From contig UREY01000001.1 in the NCBI GenBank assembly GCA_900546915.1, positions 62,001-126,000 on the forward strand: 64,000 bases of DNA. The letters are read 5' to 3'. The notes below the pieces were generated by a model. The model was not told where the DNA came from. It saw only the letters and a program-made list of their open reading frames with translations, and ran no database searches. The stretch comes from an uncultured Eubacteriales bacterium. Lineage in GTDB: Bacteria > Bacillota > Clostridia > Oscillospirales > Oscillospiraceae. Positions 36,273-45,496 of the stretch are shown piece after piece (position 1 is the first letter of the stretch; each line of letters begins with the position of its first letter). A program made the translations under genes and the position numbers.

Positions 36273-37525
36273 TGGTTCCCATGAGTCTGACATATGGCTT
36301 GCTGGGGAGATACCTGGGGCACAGCTTCTCCCCGGCCATCCACCGCCAGTTGGGGGCATACGACTACCAGCTGATAGAGCTTCCCCCGGAGAAGGTGGGG
36401 CCCTTCCTTCAGTCCGGTCAATTTCAGGGGCTTAATGTCACGATTCCTTACAAAAAGACTGTAATGGCATTTTGTCATCACCTCTCCCCTGCAGCCCGGC
36501 GTATTGGTAGCGTTAACACCATAGTCAAACAGCCGGATGGAACTCTGTATGGGGACAATACGGACTACAAGGGGTTTCAGTACCTGCTCCAGTCGGCCGG
36601 CGCTCAAATCCGAGGAAAGAAAGTCCTGATTCTGGGAAGCGGCGGAGCCTCCCGAACCGTGCGGGCCGTGCTATCCGATTTGAAAGCGGGCTCTGTGGTA
36701 ACCATTTCCCGCAGCGGGCCTGACCACTATGGCAATTTGGACCGCCACCAGGGCACAGAGCTCATCGTCAATGCCACACCGGTTGGGATGTACCCCAACA
36801 CCGGGGTTTCTCCGGTGGATTTGCGTCTATTTCCCAATTGTGAAGGCGTGTTTGATCTGATCTATAACCCGGCCAAGACCCAATTGCTTTTGGAGGCGGA
36901 GCGGCGGGGACTCCTCTGGTCCAATGGGCTTGGGATGCTGGTTGCCCAGGCCCATGCAGCGGCAGAGCGTTTTTTGGCGCGCTCCATCCCGGTGGGGCGA
37001 ATTGTGGAAATCACTGCCGATCTAAAAAAACAGACCTGCAATTTGCTCCTGATCGGGATGCCCGGTTGCGGCAAAACCACGGTAGGCGAGATCCTAGCCA
37101 AGCGGTTGAACCGCGTTCTGGAAGACTTAGACCGGGACATTGAGGGGACAGCCGGCTGCTCCATCCCCGATCTCTTTGCCCGGGAGGGTGAGGAGGGATT
37201 TCGGATTCGGGAACATCAAGCCCTGTGCCAAGTCTCTAAAGAGTCGGGGAAGGTTATCGCCTGTGGGGGCGGCATCGTCACCCGAAAAGAAAACTGGGAT
37301 CCCATGAGGCAGAACTCCACCGTCATCTATCTACGCCGCCCCCTGTCGCTTCTTCCCACCAGCGGCCGCCCTCTTTCCCAAGCTGTCCCCCTGGAAAAGC
37401 TGTATCAAAGCCGGGCGCCGCTCTATGAAAAGCTGGCGGACCTCACTGTGGATAACTCCGGCTCTCCCGAGCAGACAGCGGAGGAAATCATTCGAAGATG
37501 GCACAGTAGCTTTTCTCGTTTGTAA
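36272..37525 (+). CDS. aroEK: Bifunctional shikimate dehydrogenase-shikimate kinase
   Basis: 417 residues. The ATG shares its first base with the pheA stop (TGATG), so translation is probably coupled; an ATG at 36281 is an alternative. Residues 5-250 are shikimate dehydrogenase, with GHSFSPAIH, the catalytic lysine in NVTIPYKKT, NTDYKGF and the NADP site ILGSGGASRT. Residues about 255-417 are shikimate kinase, with Walker A GMPGCGKTTVG, DLDRDIE, FRIREHQAL and GGGIVTRK. The fusion performs two successive steps of the pathway. In many bacteria these are separate genes. Confidence 0.93.
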   Translation: MVPMSLTYGLLGRYLGHSFSPAIHRQLGAYDYQLIELPPEKVGPFLQSGQFQGLNVTIPYKKTVMAFCHHLSPAARRIGSVNTIVKQPDGTLYGDNTDYKGFQYLLQSAGAQIRGKKVLILGSGGASRTVRAVLSDLKAGSVVTISRSGPDHYGNLDRHQGTELIVNATPVGMYPNTGVSPVDLRLFPNCEGVFDLIYNPAKTQLLLEAERRGLLWSNGLGMLVAQAHAAAERFLARSIPVGRIVEITADLKKQTCNLLLIGMPGCGKTTVGEILAKRLNRVLEDLDRDIEGTAGCSIPDLFAREGEEGFRIREHQALCQVSKESGKVIACGGGIVTRKENWDPMRQNSTVIYLRRPLSLLPTSGRPLSQAVPLEKLYQSRAPLYEKLADLTVDNSGSPEQTAEEIIRRWHSSFSRL

Positions 37526-37904
37526 ACCTGCCGCTCCCTCTGTCCTCACACGGAGCATTCCTAACGTTATTTTTACATGCACAATCTGTTCCTTGGGGAA
37601 ACCCAGGTGCTCCCCGATCTCATACTGGGTTTCTCCCGTTTTTTGCCTTGACATAACCGCCCACCTGTATCGAATTCTTTTCCAATTCAGGGGGCGGTTA
37701 TCTATGGTCCGCTTTTCCTGGTCCTGTTCTCCGCGTCTTTGGGGATTTCTTATCTTTGCTTTGAAGGCGTCCGGCATGTCGTTTCAAAATTCTAATTTTT
37801 CGCGCCCCTTGCACAGCCGGGCGGCAGAAGCATAAAATGGTTTGAAAGCAAGACCTTGCTTTTGCCGGAAATGACCCGGCAATGATAGAACAGGAGGTTT
37901 TCGT
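37526..37904. other. Gene-poor spacer with a palindrome and possible helix-turn-helix remnant
   Basis: Between aroEK and the cysteine-rich gene I see no confident gene. ATAACCGCCC (near 37655) and GGGCGGTTAT (near 37693) form a perfect 10-bp repeat around a 28-base centre. On the minus strand a short stretch (about 37555-37650) encodes KTGETQYEIGEHLGFPKEQI, which looks like a helix-turn-helix of transposase type. A promoter at 37809-37838 reads towards the next gene. Confidence 0.5.
37809..37838 (+). promoter_or_regulatory. Promoter of the cysteine-rich protein gene
   Basis: TTGCAC (37809-37814) and TAAAAT (37833-37838) with an 18-bp spacer, then an AGGAGG site 10 bases before the ATG at 37905. 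Confidence 0.5.
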
Positions 37905-38759
37905 ATGTCTGAGCAATCAACCTGCCGGCCTGAGGACCTGCGGGAGGCCGTCAGCATTCATACCCGAAAAGTGACGGACAGCTGTAGAGACAAGGACTGC
38001 ATTGAGGATCTGCGGGTCTACCTGACCCGGGAGTCCCAAGCATTGCTGGATGCCTCCGCCGGGGCAAAAGCCCGTTGCGCGGAATTGGTATATGCTTACA
38101 TCGATGTGGAACCCGTTGCATTCAATCGAAATCACTATTGCATCGATATCACATTCTACTATCGCATTCTTGCCGATGCCATCGTCGGCGGTTCCAAGCC
38201 CGCCACCTTGTGCGGCCTGGCTGTTTTCTCGAAACGAGCCGTCCTCTGTGGAGAGGACAGCTGTGCCAAAATCTTCACCAGCGAAACTGTTTTGGGAGAC
38301 CTAGACGGCCGGACGCAGCGTTCGTTCAATCATCCTACCGCTGTAGTAGAGGTTCTGGATCCCATGATCCTTTCTGCCAGAATCCGGGAGGTCTGCGACT
38401 GTCCCTGCGGCGAGCCTACCTTAAATCAGCTCCCGGCTGGAATCCGTAACCTGTTCGACGATGAACTGGTCCTCTCCGGAGAGAGCCGCCGGCTGTATGT
38501 CACACTGGGACAGTTCTCCATCATCCGCTTGGAGCGGGATGTGCAGCTGCTGGTTCCCACCTTTGACTACTCCATCCCCACCAAGGAATGCTGCGATAAT
38601 CCCGGCTGTGCAGAGGATCCTTGTGAAATGTTTTCCCGCATCGCGTTTCCCGTGCAGCAGTTCTTCCCCCGGGGATGCGACGACTCCTCTTCTCCGGACA
38701 TCCCTTGCCCCGGCGGCTGTTCCACCGGTTGCGCCTATAAAACCTGTCCTACCACCTGA
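37905..38759 (+). CDS. Cysteine-rich conserved-looking hypothetical protein
   Basis: 284 residues with about 20 cysteines, many in pairs or C-x2-4-C patterns (EVCDCPCGEP, KECCDNPGCAEDPC, and a C-terminal tail CPGGCSTGCAYKTC). There is no signal peptide and no transmembrane segment. The middle part alternates strands and turns, and has no enzyme motif that I recognise. Such cysteine-rich proteins are common in spore coats of Clostridia, which would fit a spore former, but this is inference. The gene has its own promoter and an AGGAGG site, and converges on the CsaB gene with a terminator between. Confidence 0.75.
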   Translation: MSEQSTCRPEDLREAVSIHTRKVTDSCRDKDCIEDLRVYLTRESQALLDASAGAKARCAELVYAYIDVEPVAFNRNHYCIDITFYYRILADAIVGGSKPATLCGLAVFSKRAVLCGEDSCAKIFTSETVLGDLDGRTQRSFNHPTAVVEVLDPMILSARIREVCDCPCGEPTLNQLPAGIRNLFDDELVLSGESRRLYVTLGQFSIIRLERDVQLLVPTFDYSIPTKECCDNPGCAEDPCEMFSRIAFPVQQFFPRGCDDSSSPDIPCPGGCSTGCAYKTCPTT

Positions 38760-38800
38760 GCATTCTACCAAGCACCCATCCGATATGGCAGAAAACAGAT

Positions 38801-38831
38801 GGCAGGCGTCCTGCAAAGCAGGACGCCTGCC
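38801..38831. terminator. Convergent terminator hairpin
   Basis: GGCAGGCGTCCTGC and GCAGGACGCCTGCC form a perfect 14-bp stem with a 3-base loop. It sits right after the stop of the CsaB gene on the minus strand, with a short T-run on that side. Confidence 0.75.
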
Positions 38832-38833
38832 GG

Positions 38834-41065
38834 TTATTCAGAAGTCTGCAGCAGTCTCCAGGCCAAATCCCCGTTTTGGCCTGCCAGCTCCCGCAGGCGG
38901 ACAATAGAGTCCTCCTTTGTTTCCCAGAACCGGTTGCTGGAAGCCTGGTCCATTAATCTACATAAATTCTCCTCGGTTGCCTCTTCCAGAGTTACATAAT
39001 TCTTTTGATCTAGATAATCCATGAAGCCGCTCACCTTGGGATCATAAGAGATCCCAACCACCGGGACTCCCTGGCCGGCAGCGAAAATCAGCGCGTGAAG
39101 GCGCATAGAAACGACCATGCTTACATCTCGCATCAGCGCACAAGTGACACCGCCATCCCGCACAGGAGGCAAAATCAGCTTGGGGCAGCGAACCATGGAG
39201 GCCACGGTCTGCGTAATTTCCAAATCCTTGTTTGGCTCCAGGAGGAAGAAAGCCGGAATCATTCCGTAGGTCTTCCAACCGTATTCTGCAGCTGCAGCAA
39301 AAGCCGCCAAGCGGCGTTTCGCAGTCCCCCAGGGGCGCAAAGCAAATAGACAATATTTTTTTCCCCGCTCCAGGCCTGACTCCTTCCGGTACAGTTCATA
39401 GGCTGCCTCGCTGTCCTGCGGAACAGTCTGCAGCAAAGCCGGATCTGCAGTCACATGCAACTCCGGACGGTTTACGCCCAAGCTTTCCAACTCCCGGGCA
39501 GAGTCCGGGTCTCGCAACGCAATTAAGTCTACACAAGCGTTTAAAACCTTCGTGACCAGACGGCGGTTTAGCTTCTTTCTCACCGGACCGATGCCGCATC
39601 CGTACATCATCACCCGGCATTTTTGCCGGTGAGCTGCCCAAATGCTGTACAGGTAAAACCAAAGAGACCGGGTGCTGGTCGCGTCTTGAATTAAACTGCC
39701 GCCGCCGCTGATAAACAACTTGGCATGCTTCATACGGCGATTGGTCTTGCCGTGGGAGAAGGTATAAATGCTGGAGACGTTCATCTTCTTGGCTGTCTGC
39801 CCAGGGGTTTTGGACATGACGCATATGGGCATATCTGCATCCCGCGCGCGCAGCTGCTGAAGAATTGACTCTAAAATGGTCTCATCTCCCACGTTGCTGT
39901 TTCCATACGACCCGCAGATCAGCACGCCGTCTTTCTTTCTCGCCATACGGCGGGAGCGCCGGAGAATGGTCTGATAGATTTCCACCTGTGTTTGCACCGT
40001 AGCGTCAACGGAAAATTCCCGACGTACTTTTTCAAAAATGGACTGGGCCAGTTTCTCCCGCAGTTCTCGATTCCGCGCAAGACGAAGCATCCGGTCCGCT
40101 ATGGCATCCACGTCGCCCGGCTGCACCAGGAAACCGGTCTCTTCATCTACTACAATTCGCGGAACGGCGCCAACCCGTGTGGCGATGGTCGCGCAGGACA
40201 TTCTGGCGCCTTCCGGTATGGCATACGGGAGCCCCTCCGAAAGAGAAGTCAGCATGTTCACATCCAAAGCATGGTAGAAGCTTGCCGTGTCACTGATCCA
40301 TCCCAGAAATACAAACGTCCCAGGCGGACAAAGCTTTTCCGCCAACTGCTCCAGTTCCTTACGCTGTTCTCCGTCTCCGGCAATGGCTAGTCGAATTCCC
40401 GGCTCCTGCGCTACGGCTTTGGAAAAAGCGCGGATCATCGAGCCGATGTCTTTTACCGGCGAAATCCTGGCCGCAACGCCAAACACCACGGAATCCGCAG
40501 TCAGAGCCAATCCATGGATCTTCCAAAATTCATCCCGCTCCACGGGGACATGAAGATTAGAAAAATCCACGCCGTTGTTAATCACAAAAGTTGCCTTGGG
40601 ATCCGCTCCGCTCTCTAACAGCATATCGCGCAGCTGCCCTGATACGCAAATCCAGTCATCCAGATGCCGCAGAGCTGCCCGGTTGGCCGTACCGTAGGTG
40701 AGATTGCTCAGCGGCCTACCTAAATAGTCTAATTTGGGATCGCTGTGGATGGTGGTAATCACCGGTACCTGGATGCGCCGTTTTAACAGCACCCCCATGA
40801 GATTGGCTTTCGAACCGTGACAATGCACCAACTCAAATCGCTCCAGCCGGATCAACTCCTCCAGCCGTTTTTTCACCCTCACCAGGTTCCAACCGGCCAA
40901 GACTTGAACCGGGATCCCCATCTCTCGAGCTTCCTGAGCAAAGGGCCCCTCCATAAAACATACCAACAAAACCTGATGCGCTTCACCTAAGCCGCGCAGC
41001 AGGGACAACACGTGGGTCTTTGCACCGCCAACGTCTCCGCCGGATATTAAGTGTATAATTTTCAT
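38834..41065 (-). CDS. csaB: Glycosyltransferase GT4 fused to polysaccharide pyruvyl transferase (CsaB-like)
   Basis: 743 residues from the ATG at 41065 (an ATG 18 bases upstream is possible). Residues 1-375 form a GT4 glycosyltransferase with a GGDVGGAKTHV donor loop and the C-terminal E-x7-E type SEGLPYAIPEGARM. Residues about 380-740 form a polysaccharide pyruvyl transferase with GSYGNSNVGDE and SMRLHALIFAAGQGVPVVGISYDPKV. CsaB adds pyruvate to a wall polymer, which lets S-layer proteins bind through SLH domains. The fusion suggests that one protein both makes and pyruvylates the glycan. It is the last gene of the recD2-comF-mreB operon. Confidence 0.88.
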   Translation of the reverse strand: MKIIHLISGGDVGGAKTHVLSLLRGLGEAHQVLLVCFMEGPFAQEAREMGIPVQVLAGWNLVRVKKRLEELIRLERFELVHCHGSKANLMGVLLKRRIQVPVITTIHSDPKLDYLGRPLSNLTYGTANRAALRHLDDWICVSGQLRDMLLESGADPKATFVINNGVDFSNLHVPVERDEFWKIHGLALTADSVVFGVAARISPVKDIGSMIRAFSKAVAQEPGIRLAIAGDGEQRKELEQLAEKLCPPGTFVFLGWISDTASFYHALDVNMLTSLSEGLPYAIPEGARMSCATIATRVGAVPRIVVDEETGFLVQPGDVDAIADRMLRLARNRELREKLAQSIFEKVRREFSVDATVQTQVEIYQTILRRSRRMARKKDGVLICGSYGNSNVGDETILESILQQLRARDADMPICVMSKTPGQTAKKMNVSSIYTFSHGKTNRRMKHAKLFISGGGSLIQDATSTRSLWFYLYSIWAAHRQKCRVMMYGCGIGPVRKKLNRRLVTKVLNACVDLIALRDPDSARELESLGVNRPELHVTADPALLQTVPQDSEAAYELYRKESGLERGKKYCLFALRPWGTAKRRLAAFAAAAEYGWKTYGMIPAFFLLEPNKDLEITQTVASMVRCPKLILPPVRDGGVTCALMRDVSMVVSMRLHALIFAAGQGVPVVGISYDPKVSGFMDYLDQKNYVTLEEATEENLCRLMDQASSNRFWETKEDSIVRLRELAGQNGDLAWRLLQTSE

Positions 41066-41132
41066 ATATTTTCCCTGCTCCATTATGGGGATTTGGTGTA
41101 AATAGCACTATGCAACAAAATGAAGGAAAGGA

Positions 41133-42164
41133 TCACCCCTGCAGCAATCGGTGCCTGGCCAGATTGATGGTTCCCTCCTGCATATGGTTCATCCAGGCCA
41201 AGCTTTTTCCGCAGCCATACGCCACACAGGAATCCGCGTCATCTGCTAAAATACACGGCAGTTCCGTTCGCTCCCGAATGAGCTGATCCATCCCCCAAAT
41301 TTGGCTGCCGCCGCCGGTCAGGACGATTCCGTTTTGGGCCAAATCAGACACCAGCTCCGGCGGGGTTTTTTCCAAAACTGCAAATACCTCATCCACGATC
41401 TGTCGTGCAGGCCGCTTCAATGCCTCCAGCATTTCTTCTGCTTGCAACGCAAACTCCTTTGGCAGCCCGGTACGCAAATCCCGCCCTTTGACCAGCATAC
41501 TGGCATTTTCCGGCCTGGGGTAGACGCAGCCAATGGAAATTTTGATTTCCTCGGCTGTGTTGAGACCGATCACTGCCGCATGCTTTCGGCGGATGTACCG
41601 GGCAATTGTGTCATCGAACGTGTCTCCGGCCACCTTGGTGGAAGAAGAAACCGCAACCGCGTTCATGGACAGTACCGCCACATCGGTTGTTCCTCCGCCG
41701 ATGTCGACCACCATATGGCCGCCGGGTCCTGCAATGTCCAAATTGGCTCCCAGCGCAGCAGCCAACGGCTCTTCTATTAAATAGACCCTGCGGGCCCCGG
41801 CCTCCAGGGCGGCATGGATTACGGCCCGCTCCTCCACCTCCGTAATGCTGCTGGGTACACTGACAACGACCCGCGGCTTCAAAATAGCATGCCGGGCTGC
41901 CTTTTTAAAAAACAGCGACAGCATACGCTGGGTCATTTCATAATCGGAAATGACCCCGCCGAGCAGAGGTCGCATGGCCACTACGTTGCCCGGTGTCCGG
42001 CCCAGCATATTTCTCGCAGCAGCCCCAACCTGCAAAATCTTGCCGGTATTCTTGTCCACCGCAACGACGGAAGGCTCCCGGAGAACGACGCCTTTGCCAT
42101 CGGCATAAACCAGCACGTTCGCCGTGCCCAAATCTACGCCCAAATCTCTGGAAAGTATTTTCAT
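41133..42164 (-). CDS. MreB/Mbl-type rod-shape actin
   Basis: 343 residues, the normal size. Actin-fold motifs are present: VDLGTANVLVY near the N terminus, VVSVPSSITEVEERAV, VDIGGGTTDVAV, and GIVLTGGGSQIWGMD. MreB-family filaments guide cell-wall synthesis in rods. A Firmicute may carry several (MreB, Mbl, MreBH); which one cannot be decided from this window. mreC and mreD are not adjacent. Confidence 0.93.
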   Translation of the reverse strand: MKILSRDLGVDLGTANVLVYADGKGVVLREPSVVAVDKNTGKILQVGAAARNMLGRTPGNVVAMRPLLGGVISDYEMTQRMLSLFFKKAARHAILKPRVVVSVPSSITEVEERAVIHAALEAGARRVYLIEEPLAAALGANLDIAGPGGHMVVDIGGGTTDVAVLSMNAVAVSSSTKVAGDTFDDTIARYIRRKHAAVIGLNTAEEIKISIGCVYPRPENASMLVKGRDLRTGLPKEFALQAEEMLEALKRPARQIVDEVFAVLEKTPPELVSDLAQNGIVLTGGGSQIWGMDQLIRERTELPCILADDADSCVAYGCGKSLAWMNHMQEGTINLARHRLLQG

Positions 42165-42193
42165 GGTGTATCACCTACTATATGATTGTCAAA

Positions 42194-42853
42194 TTACCTC
42201 GGCTTCTCCCGGTGTGCGGCTACTGCAGCACAGACCACCTGGCTTGCCCCCGCAGTACGCAAAACTCTGGCACATTCCGACAGGGTAGCGCCTGTGGTTA
42301 TAATATCATCTAACAATAAAACCCTCCTGCCAACCAAGCGCTCCGGCTTGCCGACCCGGTAGGCGCCCAGCACGTTGGCGTGCCGTTGCTCCGGGCCCTG
42401 GAGGGAAGACTGCGCGGCATTGTGCCGCACCTTCTGCAGCACCGGAACCGGGACAATTCCCAGCTCCCGCCCCACTGCCTTGGCCAGAAGAAGAACCTGG
42501 TCGTAGCCGCGCCGAAGCCGGCGGCGGGTACTGACCGGCACATAGGTCAAGAGATCAAACTCACCGTGTAATTCTTCTGAAATTCGAGCAGCCAGCAGGC
42601 GGCCATACGCTGCTGCATAATGCTGACGCCCGCCAAATTTGTAACGCAAAAGAGATTCCCGCACAGTTCCCTCATAATAATAGACGGCAGTCCAATCCAT
42701 GACAAAGGAGATGGACTTCTTGCGTCCGGAACATGTCGGTGCCTCCAGGCGGCATGTTTTGCACAAATCGGTTTCCTGATGCTGCAGCAGTCGGCTGCAT
42801 AAGATACATTTCGGCGGAAAAAGCAAATCCAGAAAAAACTCCAGAACTCTCAT
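42194..42853 (-). CDS. comF: ComF-family phosphoribosyltransferase-like protein
   Basis: 219 residues. An N-terminal zinc finger uses CILCSRLL and CKTC; the C-terminal part has the PRPP-type motif VLLLDDIITTGATLSEC. ComF proteins act in DNA uptake during competence in some bacteria, but occur widely. Its start overlaps the recD2 stop by 4 bases (ATGA), so both are translated together. Confidence 0.9.
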   Translation of the reverse strand: MRVLEFFLDLLFPPKCILCSRLLQHQETDLCKTCRLEAPTCSGRKKSISFVMDWTAVYYYEGTVRESLLRYKFGGRQHYAAAYGRLLAARISEELHGEFDLLTYVPVSTRRRLRRGYDQVLLLAKAVGRELGIVPVPVLQKVRHNAAQSSLQGPEQRHANVLGAYRVGKPERLVGRRVLLLDDIITTGATLSECARVLRTAGASQVVCAAVAAHREKPR

Positions 42854-45057
42854 GCCTCTTCTCCCTGGGACAGGCGCAGCTTCAGACCGCTGTACCGGCG
42901 GCTCCGACGGTCGTTCTCCGTCATAGTCTGGATGATATCCTCCCGGCCCACCACAATCAACAGCTTTCTGGCTCTTGTGATAGCGGTATAAAGAACGCTT
43001 CTCGTCCTCAGATTCGGCGGACAGGACCAGGCGGCCAACACCACAGCCTGATACTCGCTGCCCTGGCTTTTATGCACCGTCATGGCGTAAGCCGGCTCCA
43101 GCTCCCGCAGCATATCAAAATCATACTCTACCTGACGGTCGTCAAAGACGACCGTCATGAGCTCTGCATGCAGGTCAATCTGGGTAATCACACCAATGTC
43201 GCCGTTGAAAACGCCTGTCCCCACCTGGGAGCCGTCGGTCTTCTTCCATAGTATATCATAGTTGTTCCGAATTTGCATCACCCGGTCGCCCTCTCGGAAG
43301 GAAAAATCTCCCCATTTTTTTTCTTTTTTTTCTGGTGCGGGAGGATTCAAGCGGGCTTGCAGCAGCCGGTTCAAATTGGCCGTGCCGGTAGGGCCCTTTC
43401 GGGTGGGAGATAAAACCTGAATTTCTTCGGGAGGGATTCCCATACGCTCCGGCAAGCGGGTCTGACACAGGTCCCCGATTGTGGAAGCCACCGTTTCCTC
43501 CGATCTCCGGCGGAGAAAGAAAAAGTCGCTTGTCGTCGTTTTTAAATCCGGTAAGATACCACGGTTTACCCGGTGCGCGTTCATGACAATGAGACTTTTT
43601 TGGGCCTGGCGAAAAATCTCCGTCAGGCGTACAGAGGGGATGGCCCCACTGCGTAACAGATCGGATAAGGGAAACCCAGGTCCCACCGGCGGCAGTTGAT
43701 CCGGATCGCCCACCAGGATCAGACGCCCCCCGTCCGGCAATGCCCGCAGCAAACTCGCCATAAGAGAGACGTCTACCATAGAGGTCTCGTCCACAATTAC
43801 GGCATGTGCCTGCAGGGGATGGTCTTCATCCCGGGTAAAAATCAGTTGACCGGTTGCCGGATCCAGCTGAGATTCTAAAAGACGATGGATTGTGGAGGCC
43901 TCCTGCCCCGTTACTTCCTGAAGCCGTTTGGCCGCCCGGCCGGTTGGCGCAGCCAAAAGCGCTGTAAGCTGCAACTGCGCGTAGAGGGCCAGAATCCCTC
44001 TCAGGATCGTCGTTTTTCCCGTGCCCGGGCCACCGGTGACAATCATCAGCCGGTTTCCAACCGCAGCCCGAACGGCCTGCTCCTGTTGCGGGGAGTACGC
44101 AATCCGTCCTGTTTTCTGGACGGCGTCCACCATGTCCCCTAAATTGGGAGGGACCGGTAAGCGGACGGCCGCCATGGTCTGGAGGCGACGAGCCACATAA
44201 ATTTCAGCCTCATACAGCTCCGGCAAATAGGCGACATCGATGTTCGCCAAGTAATCCGGAACCGCCCGCTCCAGATCAAAAAGCCGCTGTAGGCCGTCTT
44301 GCACAGGTTCCGGAGGAATCGACAACAGCGTTGCCGTGGCTTGGGTCAGTTTCTCCACCGGCAAAAACACATGCCCCGCGCTTTGATTATAACGCAGTTC
44401 AAAAATCAAACCGGCCTCTATGCGCTTGGGATCTTCCGCTGCTGTACCTAGCTCAATGGCAAACCGGTCCACCGCTCCAAAGTCGGCCTCCATCCCGGGC
44501 TCCGTCAGACTGTAGGGATCGGAACACAAAATGTCCATTGCTTCTTCTCCCCACAGCCGGTACAAGCGAACAGCCAGCTCTGCCGGAAGATGATGCAGGC
44601 TCAAAAACTCGATGAGCCTGCGCATCCCGGTCTGTTGCCGGAAAGTCCGGCCGATCTGCTGGGCTTTTAGCAGGGTGATACCGGGTATCTCTGCCAACCG
44701 CTCCGGTTCCCGTTCCATGACGGACAACGATTCCGACCCGAACCGGTCTACGATCCTGGCTGCCAGTTTGGGCCCGATGCCTCTCACCGTCCGGGAAGAG
44801 AGATAGCTCAAAATTTCCGGCGTGGTCTCCGGCATCAAACGCTCTAGAAATTCAGCCTCGAATTGCCTGCCGTAGTTCGCGTTGTTGATCCATCTTCCGG
44901 TTACCATCAAACGCTCTCCCGGTACAGGCAGCGGAATGGTTCCAACTATGGTCATGGTCTGACCGCCGGTATTCAGACGCAGCACTGCGTATCCGTTATC
45001 CGGATTCTGATACACCACCGCCGCCACAGTCCCCTGCAGAAGTTCCAAATCCTCCAA
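42850..45057 (-). CDS. recD2: RecD2-type ATP-dependent DNA helicase
   Basis: 735 residues. An N-terminal OB-like and helix-hairpin-helix region (about 1-200) is followed by the SF1B helicase core with Walker A VTGGPGTGKTTILRG, the Walker B VIVDETSMVD, QLPPVGPGFPLSDLL, and the C-terminal AMTVHKSQGSEYQAVVL. RecD2 is a 5'-3' helicase found outside RecBCD and acts in repair and replication. It overlaps the 3' end of the upstream gene by 62 bases and the 5' end of comF by 4. Confidence 0.94.
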   Translation of the reverse strand: MEDLELLQGTVAAVVYQNPDNGYAVLRLNTGGQTMTIVGTIPLPVPGERLMVTGRWINNANYGRQFEAEFLERLMPETTPEILSYLSSRTVRGIGPKLAARIVDRFGSESLSVMEREPERLAEIPGITLLKAQQIGRTFRQQTGMRRLIEFLSLHHLPAELAVRLYRLWGEEAMDILCSDPYSLTEPGMEADFGAVDRFAIELGTAAEDPKRIEAGLIFELRYNQSAGHVFLPVEKLTQATATLLSIPPEPVQDGLQRLFDLERAVPDYLANIDVAYLPELYEAEIYVARRLQTMAAVRLPVPPNLGDMVDAVQKTGRIAYSPQQEQAVRAAVGNRLMIVTGGPGTGKTTILRGILALYAQLQLTALLAAPTGRAAKRLQEVTGQEASTIHRLLESQLDPATGQLIFTRDEDHPLQAHAVIVDETSMVDVSLMASLLRALPDGGRLILVGDPDQLPPVGPGFPLSDLLRSGAIPSVRLTEIFRQAQKSLIVMNAHRVNRGILPDLKTTTSDFFFLRRRSEETVASTIGDLCQTRLPERMGIPPEEIQVLSPTRKGPTGTANLNRLLQARLNPPAPEKKEKKWGDFSFREGDRVMQIRNNYDILWKKTDGSQVGTGVFNGDIGVITQIDLHAELMTVVFDDRQVEYDFDMLRELEPAYAMTVHKSQGSEYQAVVLAAWSCPPNLRTRSVLYTAITRARKLLIVVGREDIIQTMTENDRRSRRYSGLKLRLSQGEEA

Positions 45058-45388
45058 CTTTTTCTGCCTCCATTTTCAGATGCTCCGACAGGGCTGCTTC
45101 CGTACAGCAAATTACCCCTGCTCGATCCCGGGCCAGACGCTCCAGCCGCGCGCGCTCCGCCGGATCCAAGCCGCAATCTACCAAAAGTACCGGCATTTGC
45201 AAAATTCCGGTACCTCGAAGCCACAGGCAGCAGCGCAAAAACGGTTCGACGCCGCTGAGGCGACCCGGTAGACAGGCAAGCACCGCCATGCCGCCTTGAT
45301 CCCGCCCTAAAACCAACCAACCGACCAGCACCCACAGCAAAAGCAATACACCGGCCGCCTGTAAGAAAATAGAAATGACTTGCCACAT
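44996..45388 (-). CDS. Small membrane-anchored hypothetical protein
   Basis: 130 residues from the ATG at 45388. An N-terminal transmembrane helix (about 5-28) is followed by a soluble region containing RLERLARDRAGVICCTEAALSEHLKMEAEK. I do not recognise a family. Its last 62 bases overlap the recD2 start in another frame, so it is translationally linked. It is the first gene of the minus-strand operon recD2-comF-mreB-csaB. Confidence 0.68.
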   Translation of the reverse strand: MWQVISIFLQAAGVLLLLWVLVGWLVLGRDQGGMAVLACLPGRLSGVEPFLRCCLWLRGTGILQMPVLLVDCGLDPAERARLERLARDRAGVICCTEAALSEHLKMEAEKVGGFGTSAGDCGGGGVSESG

Positions 45389-45445
45389 AATGCCACACCC
45401 CTGCAGTAGTCTATGCCGGGAGCTTGGCTTTTGTCCCTGCAAAAG

Positions 45446-45471
45446 AAAGGGCGGATGCGCCCCCGCCCTTT
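45446..45471 (-). promoter_or_regulatory. Leader hairpin upstream of the recD2 operon
   Basis: AAAGGGCGG and CCGCCCTTT form a 9-bp stem with an 8-base loop inside the 5' leader. On the minus strand it is followed by CTTTT. It may be a weak attenuator or only a leader structure. No gene precedes it on that strand. Confidence 0.35.
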
Positions 45472-45496
45472 CCCGTAACAATTCCTTTTGGAAAGT

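Noticed and set aside
37331..37777. Long minus-strand open frame over the aroEK 3' end and spacer
   Set aside because: Most of it lies antisense to a confirmed gene and has no ribosome binding site. Only the helix-turn-helix-like stretch is kept as a remnant finding.
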